Source of the DNA: Oopsacas minuta
Lineage: Eukaryota; Porifera; Hexactinellida; Lyssacinosida; Leucopsacidae
Assembly: GCA_024704765.1 (NCBI GenBank)
Contig: JAKMXF010000066.1
Location: forward strand, 689,854 to 753,853
Direction of reading: 5' to 3'
Length of the DNA: 64,000 nt
A model generated the notes under the pieces. It made no database searches and had not been told where the DNA came from. It saw nothing but the letters and a program-made list of their open reading frames with translations. Position numbers and translations under genes: made by a program. Below are positions 26,761 through 41,700 of this stretch, piece by piece; the first letter of the stretch is position 1; each line of letters opens with the position of its first letter.

Positions 26761-29700
26761 GTCACTAAGATCTATATTTTGCTCAAAAAATGTTTGCACA
26801 CAAGATTGAGAACTTCACGCGGGTGTTCTCCGTCCAAATATTCGTTATAATAATTCTGAAGTCTATCTTACCTGTATTTTGATGTATAGATAATTTCTGT
26901 GTAGCATTCTTCAATAGCTCTCTACCAGTTTCATAAGATATATCATAAGCACAAAGCAAATCAAGAATTATCAGAGAAGGAACAAAATTAACCAACTGCC
27001 TAAGTATAACAGATTCCTTTGCACGGAGTAACATGCTCTCCTGACCTGATAGCATTATCTTGGATAAATTAGTGCTAATTAAAATGTTGTTTAGTTCGTC
27101 TTTAACAACAGAGTTCTTGGATAAATACACTGTTAATTTATCGTAATCTTCTGAGCTCACTGTTTCTCCCTTCATTATCTCGATCGGATCGAAAGTTGGT
27201 TCCTAAATACAGTACAACTTTATCAAGAATATGATTCAACAGTTTAGCCAAAAAATATCCGTCTAGACATACTGAGTTAACCCTCAGACCTGATAGGCGA
27301 CACATTAATCACCTGCTCTCAGACATGGGTTAATTGATTTATCAAATTCCACACAATTGCCTAATTTCAAGTTAGCAGCGCTTAATTACTAACTGTGCGG
27401 ACAGCAAGGTCATAGAAAACCCCCAAAGTGGTATTCTAAATTGGAGGCACTAAGTGTATTAAATCTATACACGTGTAATGCCTTCAGATTAATATCGGGA
27501 CTGACAAAATATATATTACCTCATCTTGTTTAGTGACAGCAGACAATTCACACCCAATAGACTCCATTTTCTCAGCAAAATGAACCATCTGTGCGCCTAT
27601 ATGTCCCTCTAGTTTGAAAATCTTAACAACTTCATAAGCTGAAACGAAGTTCCCCAGTTTTAAGCACATGTTTAAGAGGTTAACCGGTGAAGATAGCATT
27701 TTTCTAATTATATTCTGTTTAGATGAATAATCTCGGGAAAACTTCTCATTTTTCCTTTTATGCTTACGAACTGGAAATCCAGTTTTCGGTTTCGGTTTAA
27801 GAAATATTTTCTTATCTTCTGTGTCTCCTTCATCTCCAGAATCTCCGATTTTTAATTTCAGAGAACTGGTTTTCCCTTTCTGTTCGCGATCTGACAAGAA
27901 TATAACCTCTGACTTAGTGTAGAGGCCTTTTTCATGAGGTTGAGGTTTCCCTAGAGATATTGAGGAATGTCTTCTGTCGCCTAAAGTATAAGTATAGAAA
28001 ATATTCAGAAATATAAAACGGGAAATTAGACTCGTTTGAATTATGAACACATTCGTAATAGGGTGATTGATTTAAACTAGGGGTTCCCAACCCGCGGTTC
28101 ATGAACCTCTTGGTGGTCCACGGACGACAGCAGGGGATCCACAGAATGGAGGGGTCCACAAAATGTGTAAATTGGTATACAGGATCCACGGGGAAGCGCT
28201 GATGTAAATTATCTACTTACCAGTTTCCATATCGTCCTCATCATTACTGAAGTCTATATCACTTGAGCTTTGAGTATCAGCCCCAATATTAAGCTCAGCC
28301 TCCCATTTACTACACACAGCATCTTCTGTATAAGATACAGTACTGTCTTCTAGCGAGCATGTTGGTGCTTCTGTTGTTGTTACGAGTTTGTAACGCCATG
28401 TAGCTTCGTTAATGCATTTCTCAAGCTGACTCAAGCGTGAGTGAAGAATGTCGTGATTAATGGATGAGTATACGGATTGTTCCGAAGCTAAAAGGTAAGA
28501 GGCACCATATGTACTGAGCCACCTGGGGATAAATACTGTCGGCACAGATTGTTATACTTATCACTAACCTGCAGGCCTCAATTCCCCAGGGATAGATTCA
28601 CGTCTAAAAGCATAACGAGATGTCTGTATATCATAAATAGCATCTCTTAACAACTGCAACATCTTCTCTATCATAGGCCGGGACAATAAGAATCCTGTCG
28701 CAACAGGTTCTATTCGTTTCTCTTTAACAAGGGAGTTTGTTGAAGCTGAAAGGCTTGAAGATTGCTCTGAATCTGTGTCATTAGATACTATTGAGATAGT
28801 TTGTTTATATCCAACATTCCTTGAGATTGATAAAATAAGATATTCTCTAATATCTGACCTAAAGGATTAGAAATACCGACAACTTACACAGCAAAAATCA
28901 AAAATAGCCGAAGAGATGTAAACATATAAGTAAACAACAGATCTCTACATATATGCATATATGTATGCAAAATTTGCTTACATGCTAATATTTTCATCCA
29001 AAATATTAATAAATAATCAAAACTCGTTAAATATGGGACCAAATAATTTCTATTCCAAGTGGAGTTGCAAATAGCATATCATCCGAATAGTAGCCGACGT
29101 GATTATTCACATTTTAACACCTTTGGACGGAAGACATATATGTAATCACATACTACACACCATGAATCACAGCATTCTATACATGAATCTATTCACCAAC
29201 TCCTAACGTGCTTCTGTGACGTTGAAAAATAAGGTATGTCCCAGTTTCCATGGTTACCTCGTTGCTATTTGGCTACACCCCTCAGCGAGGGAGAAGATCA
29301 TTACAGGTGCTACTATTCGGTAAATTTTATTGCTATTAGTATATTAATTTGTTATACCTTGTGTAGTGTTGACTACGAGTAGTATCTTCAGAATCACAGC
29401 CATCAACAGCTAAATTCTCATACTTCAGGAATAATAGTGAATAAATGTTCTCAATTATCTCCAATCTAAACAAACAAACAAACAAACAAACACATAAATA
29501 TACAGTAGAGAGTGTTTCGAAAATAGTGATAAATACCTGTAATATAACGGGTAAATAGACTGCAAATAATTTTTAACTTCCTCTAGAGTTCTATTAATAA
29601 AACCGTCTACAGCTAATATCAGGCTAGTAGTATCTGTAACAGGAATCTTATCCGATTCACAAGGAATATTCGTTTGTAGAGAATCTGTTACTGTAGTGAA

Positions 29701-32700
29701 AACCTCTCCAGAAACAGATCTATCCATCCTAGAAATGTAATCAAGAGATTATTGGAAAATCAAAATAACGATCTGCGCGGACAGCATAGCAGATAGTGCC
29801 TACAATTAATAGTGCCACTCCAATGAAGTTCATTGAATTCTGTCGGCACAGATTTGAATTTTAGATTCTTTTCATGTAAATATGTCGAAAAATCCATGAA
29901 ACGATTTGTTTGCAGAAAAAATATGGCTCAAAGTGGCACAGTGTGACAGATCAAAAATCTTGCCGTGGAAGTTTCATCACTGAATTGTGGCAATCTCACA
30001 GGTACAAATGTGTCCAGTTCAACAGTGTTCATTAAGATATATAGTTAACACTTACTTTGAGTATGAGAATATTTCTAGAATTTGACACCGAGCTCTCTCA
30101 TCCCTGATTAGATTTCCCAGATGGGCAGAACACAGAATAGCATCCATGGTTAGTCTTATAGCACAGAAAGATCTGTATACTGCTATATCACGAGCTTGTG
30201 AAGATGTTTTGGGCACAGATAGAGTGCCAGGAAGACTAATACAATGGCAATAATTATAGAGAAATATGTGAATGTAACGCCAGTCTATGTGATTTATGCA
30301 AAAAATTGAAGTTTCGTATATGATCCATGGTTCAAATACATATTCTCATTCACAATAGATGACAAAATGTGTTATTAGAATAAAGACTCACTCATCAATA
30401 GAAGGAGACATCTTCAACAGCTCCATTATCTCTTTTGGATCAGAAGAGGAGAGGGAGTTACTCTGATGTAGCATATATAAAATTGATTGAGACTCTAATC
30501 GTGAGAATAGCTCCCCTTCTTGCTGGAAAGACCCGCTAGATTGACTGGAGCTACTACTTGTTGATAATATCGGTCTAAACAAAAACATACAAATTATACG
30601 ATATTCGTAACTCAAGATATGTTGAAATTTGGCGTGTGTATGTAATATGATATAAATCAAAATATTTTCTAGTTTCTAAAGAAAAAATATTCACATATCT
30701 CTGAGAAAAAGGTGCTATATGTGTCGTCCAATCTTAGTATTCTAATATTCCAACGAATTTAACATTACATCAGCGGTTTCCAACCCTTCCATCCATGCTA
30801 TCGTCTGTGGGCCACTAAGGTTGGGAAGTGTTGCATTACATCAATACGTGACTATCCAAAAATATTTCATGGCGAATAAGCTTCACATTTAGTATTACAA
30901 ATATGCAGGTAAATATGCACAGGTATAGTTCAACACATTTCCTAGTATAGTGATTATAATAACAATACAATTAGCTGAATAAACATTTGTATACATAATT
31001 ATCGTCACATTACTACAAAGCGTATGAAATACAAATGCAGTTTCCCCGATTATAACTTTATCACAGAAAAAGCAAAATATCAAGAATTATTAAATAGTAT
31101 TAATTCTCAATTACTTAGGAGAATAATCATATTATTCTATAAGGATTGCGCTCAAATCATTCACTAATCATATACTTACCATATATGGACATATTAACTA
31201 CATTATAGTTATGTAAAATCTAAAAGTATAAACTGTGCGAACAGCATAGGATAATGGCATTATTATTTGGAGGCACTAAGTGTATTGAGGTAATAGAATA
31301 TAATCCGATCTGACGTAATGACATATATGCAACTTTTTCGTCACCTCTATGCATCTGATGACAATACAAATGATGGATATAACATGTTATCACCTTTTCT
31401 CAGAGATTATGAAAACTTGTATGTATATGCCATTACCTAACTTTATCTATACACCAGTCAGCTAGATTAAGTTGATAATACAGCTTCTGTATAGCAGAGA
31501 ATAAAGCAGGTTGTAGATTCTGGTCCTAGAGAATTATCTTAAGTAAAGTTCAATGATTTCAAGTATAATGACTTGCTAGTTGGCGAACTCCAGTGTATAT
31601 CATTCCCGGTGGAGGATAGACATTCTGTTGGTGATATGGACACTGTGAGCTCTTAGCGTCCTCCCAACTTAGTTACGGTAACATGGAATTAGAATTTATT
31701 GTAGTAAACAACAACAATAATAATAATAATAATAACAAACTTGAGGGCGATATAGTGTGTCAAGTAGCTTCTTAGCAGACTGCATGCTCTTACAGTGATC
31801 CCATGATAATAATAGTAACAGAGAACTCATAGGATTCCATTCTGGATCCTTCATGAGATCAGATAAAGTATCAAAATCGTTTTCTCTAACTAGCTGTAAT
31901 CCTCTATCCTAAACAACAACAAATAAGTAAACATATTTTCCTGTTTTGTAAATATTCGACGAGCAGTTGGAAACTTGTTTCAGCTCCACGGCCTACGCCA
32001 AGTTTACCAGCCGTATGAATATTGTCATTATTTCCCCATTTTGCACTATATTTTCTAGGCAACGGACGAATAGTAATGATTCTATCATCACAGACCTCCT
32101 TTAACATGCTTAATTAACATATTTAGAAGTTTCTCACTAACTTAAGAATTCATAACAAACTATTAAAGATATGTATCTACGGATTAAAGTCATAAATATT
32201 CAGCTGAATATTAGGAACGAAGATTAAACGTAACGTATGATAACAGAAGTCAAAGAGTGTTGATAAAGTGTATGCAATATCCGTAAGTTTGGATTAGCAA
32301 TATGTAACTAGAACTTAGTGAAAAGCAATAGAAAATTGTTAATTCGTTTAGGGGAACTATTTTTATCAAAATCAAAAGAAAAATATCAATAATAATTGGT
32401 CATACGATTGTACAGAGCTGGCGGAAATGAAATAAATATTCAAATATCCAATTTACAAGAATTCAGCTCACAAACTTTAAACCGGATGAGATATGACATA
32501 ACTGTTTAGCTTATCATATTGTTTAGAATTAGCAAACAGCAAACTGAAAGTAACTATTGTGTCATGTTTGTATGACAAATAAACTGTCAATAAATATGCA
32601 TGAAAAGGTGTTAAATGTGATTAAATCACAAATACTCGATAGCTGAATAATCTGAGTAAACATATTACATAATTAACTCAGTAAACGAACGGAAATTACA

Positions 32701-35700
32701 ATAAGTTTCCGGCAGATTGAAATGCGAGAAACTCACACATGGATTAATAGAAATTAATGATTACTTTCAGTTTCGATAATAGATTTAATATTTGTACAGC
32801 TGTTTATCTCTAATCTCACTGGCGGCGTAGCCAGCTGCTACTGATAGGGCACAAGCCCTAACCTGGACCCACCCACGGGTCTCTTCTGAATTTGTCCACA
32901 CAATTAGTATATCATTCAAATCTTAAATGTAGAAAATGAAAGTACAATTGAATATGGAGATAGATGTTACTGAAAATTGTATATGAATCTAAAAATAATT
33001 TAAACTCTCAAACAAACTGAAAACTAATTCTGTAAAACCATATATTGTCGCCAGAAATGAAAAGTAATATCCAAATACAAAATATTCCAAAAGGAGCTAT
33101 TTTACAATTACAAATTCAATATCAACTAACAAATCAGTGTAAATATAGAAGTACAAATGAAAATATTATATTACTATCAGTACTCTATGGAACTAAATGT
33201 AGTTATGTAAATCGTGTCAAATGAAAATAAGATTTGTGACGTAAAGACTTGCACAATCGTACAGAAAATCAAGATATACATATGATTAATTGAACAAGGA
33301 ACTTCAGATTTCAAAATAGACTCCCTCGCTGAAGGGTGTAGCCAAATGCCAACGAGGTAACCATGGAAACTGGGACATACCTTATTTTTCAAAGTCACAG
33401 AAGCACGTTAGGAGTTGGTGAATAGATTCATGTATAGAATGCTATGATTCATGGTGTGTAGTATGTGATTACATATATGTCTTCCGTCCAAAGGTGTTAA
33501 AATATGAATAATCACGCCGGCTACTATTCTCTGTAATACAGTATATCAAATTTCAAACAGGAGTAACTTTCATATAAATAACATAACGGTGAATAATATA
33601 AATACATTTTCAGTTAAAATAATGAGGCAAGCAATTAAAGCTATCACGGATTAATCAAAAAGTTCATCACTCCTTTTACACATATGATTAACTGGAAAAA
33701 ATGAATTTCTCAAAAACAAAATGATAAAAATAACAAATCTCAGAGAGGTAATCTCAAAATTGCGACAGTATAACGTGTTGTAAATGAGATCTAAGATTCT
33801 TGCAATTAATAGGAATAAATAACAATAATTATTGTTTACTTCATAGTACAATGATATCAAGAATAATTTTGAATAATATTTGAGGAAAAACATGTGAGCG
33901 CGAAGTGCAAATATATTTTTATATAAACTTAATGAATGGGTCACGCTTTCAATATTCAAAAGTATCCTAATCATATTTCACTGAAACTGTCTCTGTAACA
34001 AACATAAACACTTTTGTGATACAAAATTTCTTGAAGAATTATTTATTACAAATCGTTGAATAGAATAATGCATAAAGGAATGGTCACGCTTTCGAAAAAA
34101 TGATCGCCTCCCTCGCTGAGTGATATAGCCAAATACCAACGAGGTAACCATGGAAACTGGGGCAGGAACACGTTAGGGAGTTGGTGAATATATTCGTGTA
34201 TAGAATGCTATGATTCATGGTGTGTAGTATGTGATTATAGATTATGTCTACCGCCCAAGGGTGTTAAAATATGAACAATCACCTCGGCTACTATTCGAGG
34301 AATACACCTAGGAGCAAATCTCACATTAATAATCAACCATTAAAATTACATCACAAATGAAAAAGCAATTAAATTCACACATTTATGCTAATTCTTATTT
34401 GCAGAAAAGGACTTCAAACACACACACTAGGCTTATTCATAATACACACACGTTTCAGCAATTTATATTAATAATGATGGCAAGAATATAAGAAATAAAT
34501 GGGTGCTATAATTCACACATACGAAGTAAAAGTCTGGGAAATTATAATAATACTTAAGTTCGGATAATCATTTAATAATATCGGTGGGGTATGCGTACAT
34601 TTAAGTTCGTGTAGATGTTATACAAATCATTTCTCTGAATAGAATCGAAGAAACAGTTAGAAATGGACATATGTTGATATAATTATTGTGAATTGGCTTA
34701 GGAACATAAATTCCAGTTTAAGAGTATAACATGATAACTTCACCGATATTAAGACCATTCAGTGAATTTCCTTATACCGGATATAAGTTCACTATTAGCG
34801 TTCGGATTTATTTCTGCTATCACAATACTGTCATAAGGTAGGAAATGGAACTCTAGAACAAGTATATTAGTTCGGCTAATGAGAAATACATTGAAACTTC
34901 CAGAAACAGGGACTGTGGACTGGGAAGCATTTTCGACCTCCCTACTCCCGTGTGTGGAGGCTGCACTGTAGCTAAACTGTAGCAACCCTGAAAATTCAAG
35001 GCAACAACTTCCATTAATAAGACTGCAATCTATTCCATAGTAAAGATGACTACTAGCTTCCTATATTATTAAGGTTATACTGAACTAGCAAAGAAGTACG
35101 CAGATAATCAACACTTCATCACATGTATATTGATGTGATGTAGCATCACATATTCGGATGTATATTATAATACGCATGTCAAAGTGAACTGCGACAAAAT
35201 TATAAAATTTTGAGATCTCCATAAAACGCAAAAAAGGTTAATGTAAGTTGCATTTTTCATGAAAATATTTGTTGAATACGAGTAAATTCGAATAAGTATG
35301 ATATTTTCTAGCCTTTTTAGAATTTCACTGTTGCTAAACCCAGATTCGTGAAAAGTGACAATTTCTGAACGAATTTCTTCTAACATGATTTTCTGGGAAA
35401 TCATCAACTTGAATGATATATACTTGGTATAATTCGAAAGAGCGCCAAAAATGCTACAAGAAATTCTAGAAGATTACTTCATAAGTATATTAATAGCTAC
35501 TGTCTAAGGCGCCAAAATGTATAACAGAACTTATTAGACACCCTGTAGACTTCATCTGTATGTAGATATTCTCCAATATGGATATATCTAAAATCTACAA
35601 TCTACAAATATTGGCTAATTCAAACGATAGATTGAAAGTAATACAGTTCGTTCCAAGTTATATTTAGTTCAGGAAATACATACTTGCAGTAGATGCAAAA

Positions 35701-38700
35701 GATTAGTATAAATACAGGAAATACAGTCAAAAGAATAAAGTGAGATAATAAAAACAACAAAATAAAGTTTCAAGAAAAATGACAACTTTAACATTTGATT
35801 ATGAACAAAAATTGAATATTTCCAAAGCAATATTAGTTGAGAACTATCATATACGTGCGGAGAAGACAAGCTTTTTAAACTTAATACACAAAGATCGTGT
35901 TTATTCCGTCACTATTAATGAGTTTAACAAAATCATTAACCGAGAGTGTTTTACTGACATAGAACGAGCTTATATACGGGAACAGAGGAAAAAAGCCGTG
36001 AACAGGAAAGCAGCGAGAGTATCAAGGAAACGCAGACGAGATGAAGATCAATCTCTAGAAAAAACACTCAGAAATCTTCAATCGATAAAATATGGACTTT
36101 TGGAACGAAAAGATATATTGGAAAATGAAATACATTTCTACAAACAAGGCTGTGAACAGATGAGGTATATGGAGTATCATCAAGGCAATATTGTACATAA
36201 CTCTACACCATATGGGTTGATGGGGTATCCTTGCAATTGAATTTATGTAATCAATGTATATCAGATATTTTTCAGATAATTGCTAAGTAATAAAAGAAAT
36301 GCTCATTGAGTCTACATCAATACAAATACAATAAAGTGCTAATTACATTACAAACACTCCACCAGAACGAATTGTATGCATTTATGCCTAATTGTAAAAC
36401 CTTACAATCTAATTGGGCTAAAATACAGATGTGCCAAAATGTGTTAATTATACACATATGTCAGGTGCACATCTAGATGTTACTACGAGTATACATACAA
36501 AATTTGGTGTCTTAATCTCTAAAGGTGTGATCAGCAGAGCGAAAACACAAAAAAATGTAAATAATATATCAGTGTTGAGCATGTCAAAGAATTGAATTTA
36601 AGCCAATCAATTTACACTCTCAGAAAGGTGTTAAGAAGCACTACTTGCACATTCAATTGAACCAATAGAATATCAGCCTATACTTACTGGATAAACCCTC
36701 AAATCTGATTGGGCTATACATTTGTCGTCAGATGTATAAATATATTAAATCTGAAAATATGTTGTTTTTGTTTTCGATAAAATATACTTAGACATCCTAC
36801 TGGACTATGGATGTAATTCAATTTTGTATAGCAACGCGGCTATCGCTCATAACACAACAACACCCTTGGGAGTAGCAAATATGTTCATATAACCGGTGTC
36901 CTTAGAGCGATACGCATTGTACATCATTATAGAGCTAGAATTATCATGGACAATATATGTTGTATAAAATAATTCTAACTTAATTAGAATAAACTTGACA
37001 TCCAAATAAGGAGTTATGTAATTGTATATGTGCGCTACTACAGTAAACTTGTGATAGTCGCACTAGAGAAAAGGTCAAATCATTCACACTTAATTAAATA
37101 CAAATCACATTAAGATAATATGCATTAAAATTCATTTTTACAAAATTTCCAAGCCAATTCCAATTTAGATGCTAAATTTACTAGAAATAAACTGGAATGA
37201 TAATTAAATCAATAAATATTCTGAAACTATTCACATATTCACCAACACTTCTGTTGTATATCAAGAAGCAATAAGTACAGTAGCTTGTACTTGACCATTG
37301 ATAAACATTATGACTTGCTGCATGTGGTTATTGTGTAATTGCTCAATTGAAAGTACAAACTATTATCAGTAGCTTTAATTCATTGTTGACAAATATTTGA
37401 ATAACATAGCTATTGTATATGTGTATTAAGCATATGGTTAAATATAAATAAATTCACAGATTAATATGTACAAGTATGCTTGCTTGTGCTGGACGGCTTC
37501 GTGCCTAGGAAGGTCTACTGAGAAAATACATATCAATGATTAAAACGACTCAATATAGTGCTTTCATATAACTCTTTACTCGTTACTATTATGTATTATT
37601 AATGCAGTCCTATAGGGAGATGCCCTTTCGCATAGGTGAAGAGTGAAGCACGTTCGTCGTTCGAGGTGTCCTGAGAAATTCAGCGGGCCAATTTACATGA
37701 AAATTGGTACATGGGTATATTTTGGGGTGTAGATATGCACTTCGGGTATAGAATTTGTTCAATGTGGATATTTTCATAGTTAAAGTTTGAGCAAACAGAT
37801 TGTAGACTTTTGACATTATAGGATACTCCCATTTCTAACCCAAATAATCTAACATCAACTCTAAAATCTGAAAGGTCAAGACATCTCGTCACTTATCTCA
37901 GAGAGTTGTGGAGATATCGCTTAGATATTAGAAACCAAATTTCAAGTCAGTAGCTCTTACCATTAAGATATTGAATACCGGTAGAAGTTCCAAACGCTTA
38001 CACTTATACATAACACTATTTTGGAAAAATCCAAATATGTAAAAATATTTAGAATTTATTCTAGAACAAATAATCGCTGACTATACTTATACTAAGTTCA
38101 AGTTAAGATATTTAGCAGACAGCACAGATATCTCATATTTCTAAAATTGAAAGTAAGAGCTAAACAGAAGTAGTTTTAACGGACAATTGAATATCGGCCC
38201 CGAAACTAATAATTGGTAACTAACAATAATTATTGAAACCCCCTAAGATAATTCCAGAAAATATTACTAATCAAAATCTCAAAAACAAGATACAGGATAT
38301 GACTTACTGTACTGACTATATTATAGTAAAAATGGTATAATTTACAGCTGACTAACAGTATACGGAATATATTACTGAATTATAGTTGATAACTTGATGA
38401 TATAATAAATTCGAGGTCAGACAATTCGCAACTGTACGCCATTCGGTCACAATTCTTGATCAAATAGAAACCGACACATTTATGCCAATTTCATTCTTTT
38501 ATCCCTCAAAATAATAGTTGACATTTACAGCGAGATCATTTCTCGTTATTTCTGAGTATTAGACTCTTGGAAATAGTGTCTCATCTTGTCTTTGAAAATT
38601 CTAACAACTTCAAAATCAAAATAGTTAAGCTCATTAAAGAATACAAATTATGTTACTGTATAAGCATCAGAGATGGAACCGGTCGGGTCGGGTCGGGTCG

Positions 38701-41700
38701 GGTCGGGTCGGGTCGGGTACCGGTCGAAGATCTCGACCGGCCGGTCATAATTTCTGAATATGGTAAATCTGAATTTGATACTGTAATCATATTGACCAAA
38801 AACTTCAACTTAGCAGTTCGATTAAACTAGACTATAAATAAAAATTTCATACATTTTTTGAATAAATATTTATTCATCAACCTAGAGCAAAAGAGATTTT
38901 CTACTTTCTGCTATATCCACAGAATATTCAACATATTTTCGCCGTGTGTCACTTGTGTCACAAGTGGCAGGGTGTTCCAATACTTTTGGCCAGGCAGTGT
39001 ATAGTCAAAGTTACTAGTCGACCGGTCGACCGGGTCGGGTCATGAAAAAGCTGACCGGTTCCATCTCTGATAAGCATTATTATTATTTAATGGGTAATTA
39101 AACAGCAAGCAGAATACAACACAAGCAATAATTAAACCAGTAGCCAGCGTTTATACAAGTGGTTTAGAAATTAAATATATCACCAAAGAAAGCATCAAAT
39201 GCATCAAATTGTGTATTTTCAATTTCTCCCTGTTCTAGCATACTTTTATAAGACTCTATTTCTGATATTAATCTCATTCTTTCTTCTGAGAGAGACGATT
39301 TCTCTGATTCAAGTTTCCCCAAGTCAGAAGTAAGAGTCGAATCTTCTGTTTTTCTACGTCTACGTGACACACCGGCGGCGCGTCTATTAACACACTTTCT
39401 CCGCTCCTCTCGGATATACGCACGTTCATTGTCATTAAAACAGTGACTATATATTATTTTATCAAATTGAGTGATTGTAACATCCTTGACTCGATTGCGA
39501 TCGATCAGGGTTAGAAATTCATACGTCTGTGAAAGTTCCAGACAATTATCCACAAGAATTGGGTATGCAACTTGAATTTTGATAGAACACATTTTGACAA
39601 AAATATTTATTCTCTTAATCTGTTTGTTTGTTTGTTTGTTATTGTTATTTTGGAAACTATCATTCATATATATACTAACTGGAGAAATTTTGAATAATCC
39701 CTCTGGAAATTGAAAATATCGATGCTGTGTATACAAATAACTTTAACAACTAACTCGAACTAAGCAGCTTATTCAAACACCTGAAAATCTTCATTTATGG
39801 ATAATAATGCTCTGTATTAATATACAGACAGAAACTGATGCATGAATAACTAAAATTGTGGCCCAAGCGATTGGGGGTCACAGATATTTTCAGGTATTCT
39901 AAGATTCATCCGAACTGATGAGAACTGCAATTTACAAATGCAAAAATATGATCAATAAGCTATAACTCAATTAGCTAAATCAACTACAAAATGGAATAGA
40001 GACTAAGCGTACATATTTTCATATCTAAGTTTGATTATATTCAAGTGAAATAAGCTGTTTACAAAGAAAATTAGTAATCTGGAAATTATCTAAAAGTAAG
40101 AAAGCTACAGACATTTTGGCGTATAAGGACAACCGAAAATAAGAGAAAACTGAAAGTAAAAATTGGAATTTTGAGGTAAATATATTCGCACGCCAAAAAT
40201 GTTTTCAGAAGTTATTAAGGGACTGGTAAGAGTTACAAACATGAAAGTTGGTACATTTATGGAATGTGATACATGCAGTATCGTGTCCCAATTATTAATA
40301 CATATCTCAACTAATCTTTGAGATATGTGACAAAATGAATGACCTATCAGATCTGAGGGTTGACTCAGTATATTTAATACAAATACATTTCAGTGCTAAT
40401 TAAATTACAAACACCTCCACCAGAACTAATTTTATGCATTTATGGCTAATTGTAAACCCTACAATCTGATTAGGCTAAAATACACAGGTGTGAAAAGCCG
40501 TGAAAATATACACATATGTCAGGTGCACAACTGGATGTCACTACGAGTACATATGCCAAATTTGGTGTCTCAATCTTTAAAGGTGTGAACATATATACAT
40601 ATATACTAATTTTAGAACTGAGACACTATCTGTAATAGTAACACTTGCAACTCACCAATACATCCTCTAATGCATGAGTTTTGTGATAAAACGCGTGTAG
40701 AAATATATTATTCCACTTTAGATCTCTTTTCTCAACTAACAAAGAATTCTTAAATAGAAAATCAAACTCTTTGTACTGACTTTCAAACTGCAATGCTTCT
40801 ACCTCAGAAAATACACGAATAAGATCTGGCGTATTTCTCCCAATTATTGAATTATAAGTTAGTTCCCTCTTCAAACCAAATTCTTCAGCTTGAAGCAGTT
40901 TTAGGAACAAATTCCCAACTCTGAGTTTTGATTGATAAACAGAAGGAGGATCAAAAACACCTAAATAAACAACAACAATAAAGCTTAATAGAGTCAACAT
41001 GTTAATCGGAACAACACCTATATTCCGTCTATCGGGTCAGAATAGCCTGGTCCGGATGTGACCCTATGAAGCGGAGTCTATTGTTTACTGAAATAAGCAC
41101 ATTAAATATTTCTCGCATAAACTATATACCGTAAACTGGGGCTACTTTGGCCCAAATATCAAAGTTTCAAAGAAACTAGATTAGATTCAGTATTATACTT
41201 GAATATGACTTGCCAAACTTTCAAATATCGGTAGACAAATTCGAATACAAATACAATATCTATTCGATACGTAAGCAAATTTTAATATTTGAGTTAAAAC
41301 AAACCCAGTGGGCCAAAGTAGCCCCAGTTTACGGTACAAATAATCATCTCTTAGAGAGTAATAAAATAGGATTGAGGTTGGTAATTCTAGTACATATGTT
41401 ACTTTTCAGTGCAACAGTATATTGTGTATGCGTAATCATATCAAGGAGATGAAACTCAGGAATAATATTATTCAGCAGAAATGTATCTATCATATATCAA
41501 GTCGATATAATCTGTAATAGGGAAAGGTGATGGCAGCTAATAAACTGACATAACCAATCAACAGTCCCAGAAGGTGTTAAGAATGAATACAGTCACAACA
41601 TGAATACTTAAATCTGATTGGTCGACACATTTTGGCGCCTTTTCTAAGACGCATGTGAAAAATTTTGTTAGATAATAGCAATCATGCTTACATATATTAT

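Larger units (their letters stand above)
32110..35160. other. Long AT-rich intron segment without a gene
   Basis: This is part of the 8.7-kb intron between exons 5 and 6 of ZFYVE26. It holds two family A MITEs and a GC-richer relic at about 32810-32890. A 77-codon frame at 34749-34985 (minus) has no recognisable feature. Confidence 0.5.

Noticed and set aside
34749-34985. 78-codon minus-strand frame
   Set aside because: No splice context that fits the host phase, no domain and no conserved pattern.
38567-38830. 87-codon frame with Gly-Arg-Val repeats
   Set aside because: The repeats come from the GGTCG array in the hAT-type element, and the frame crosses the element boundary.
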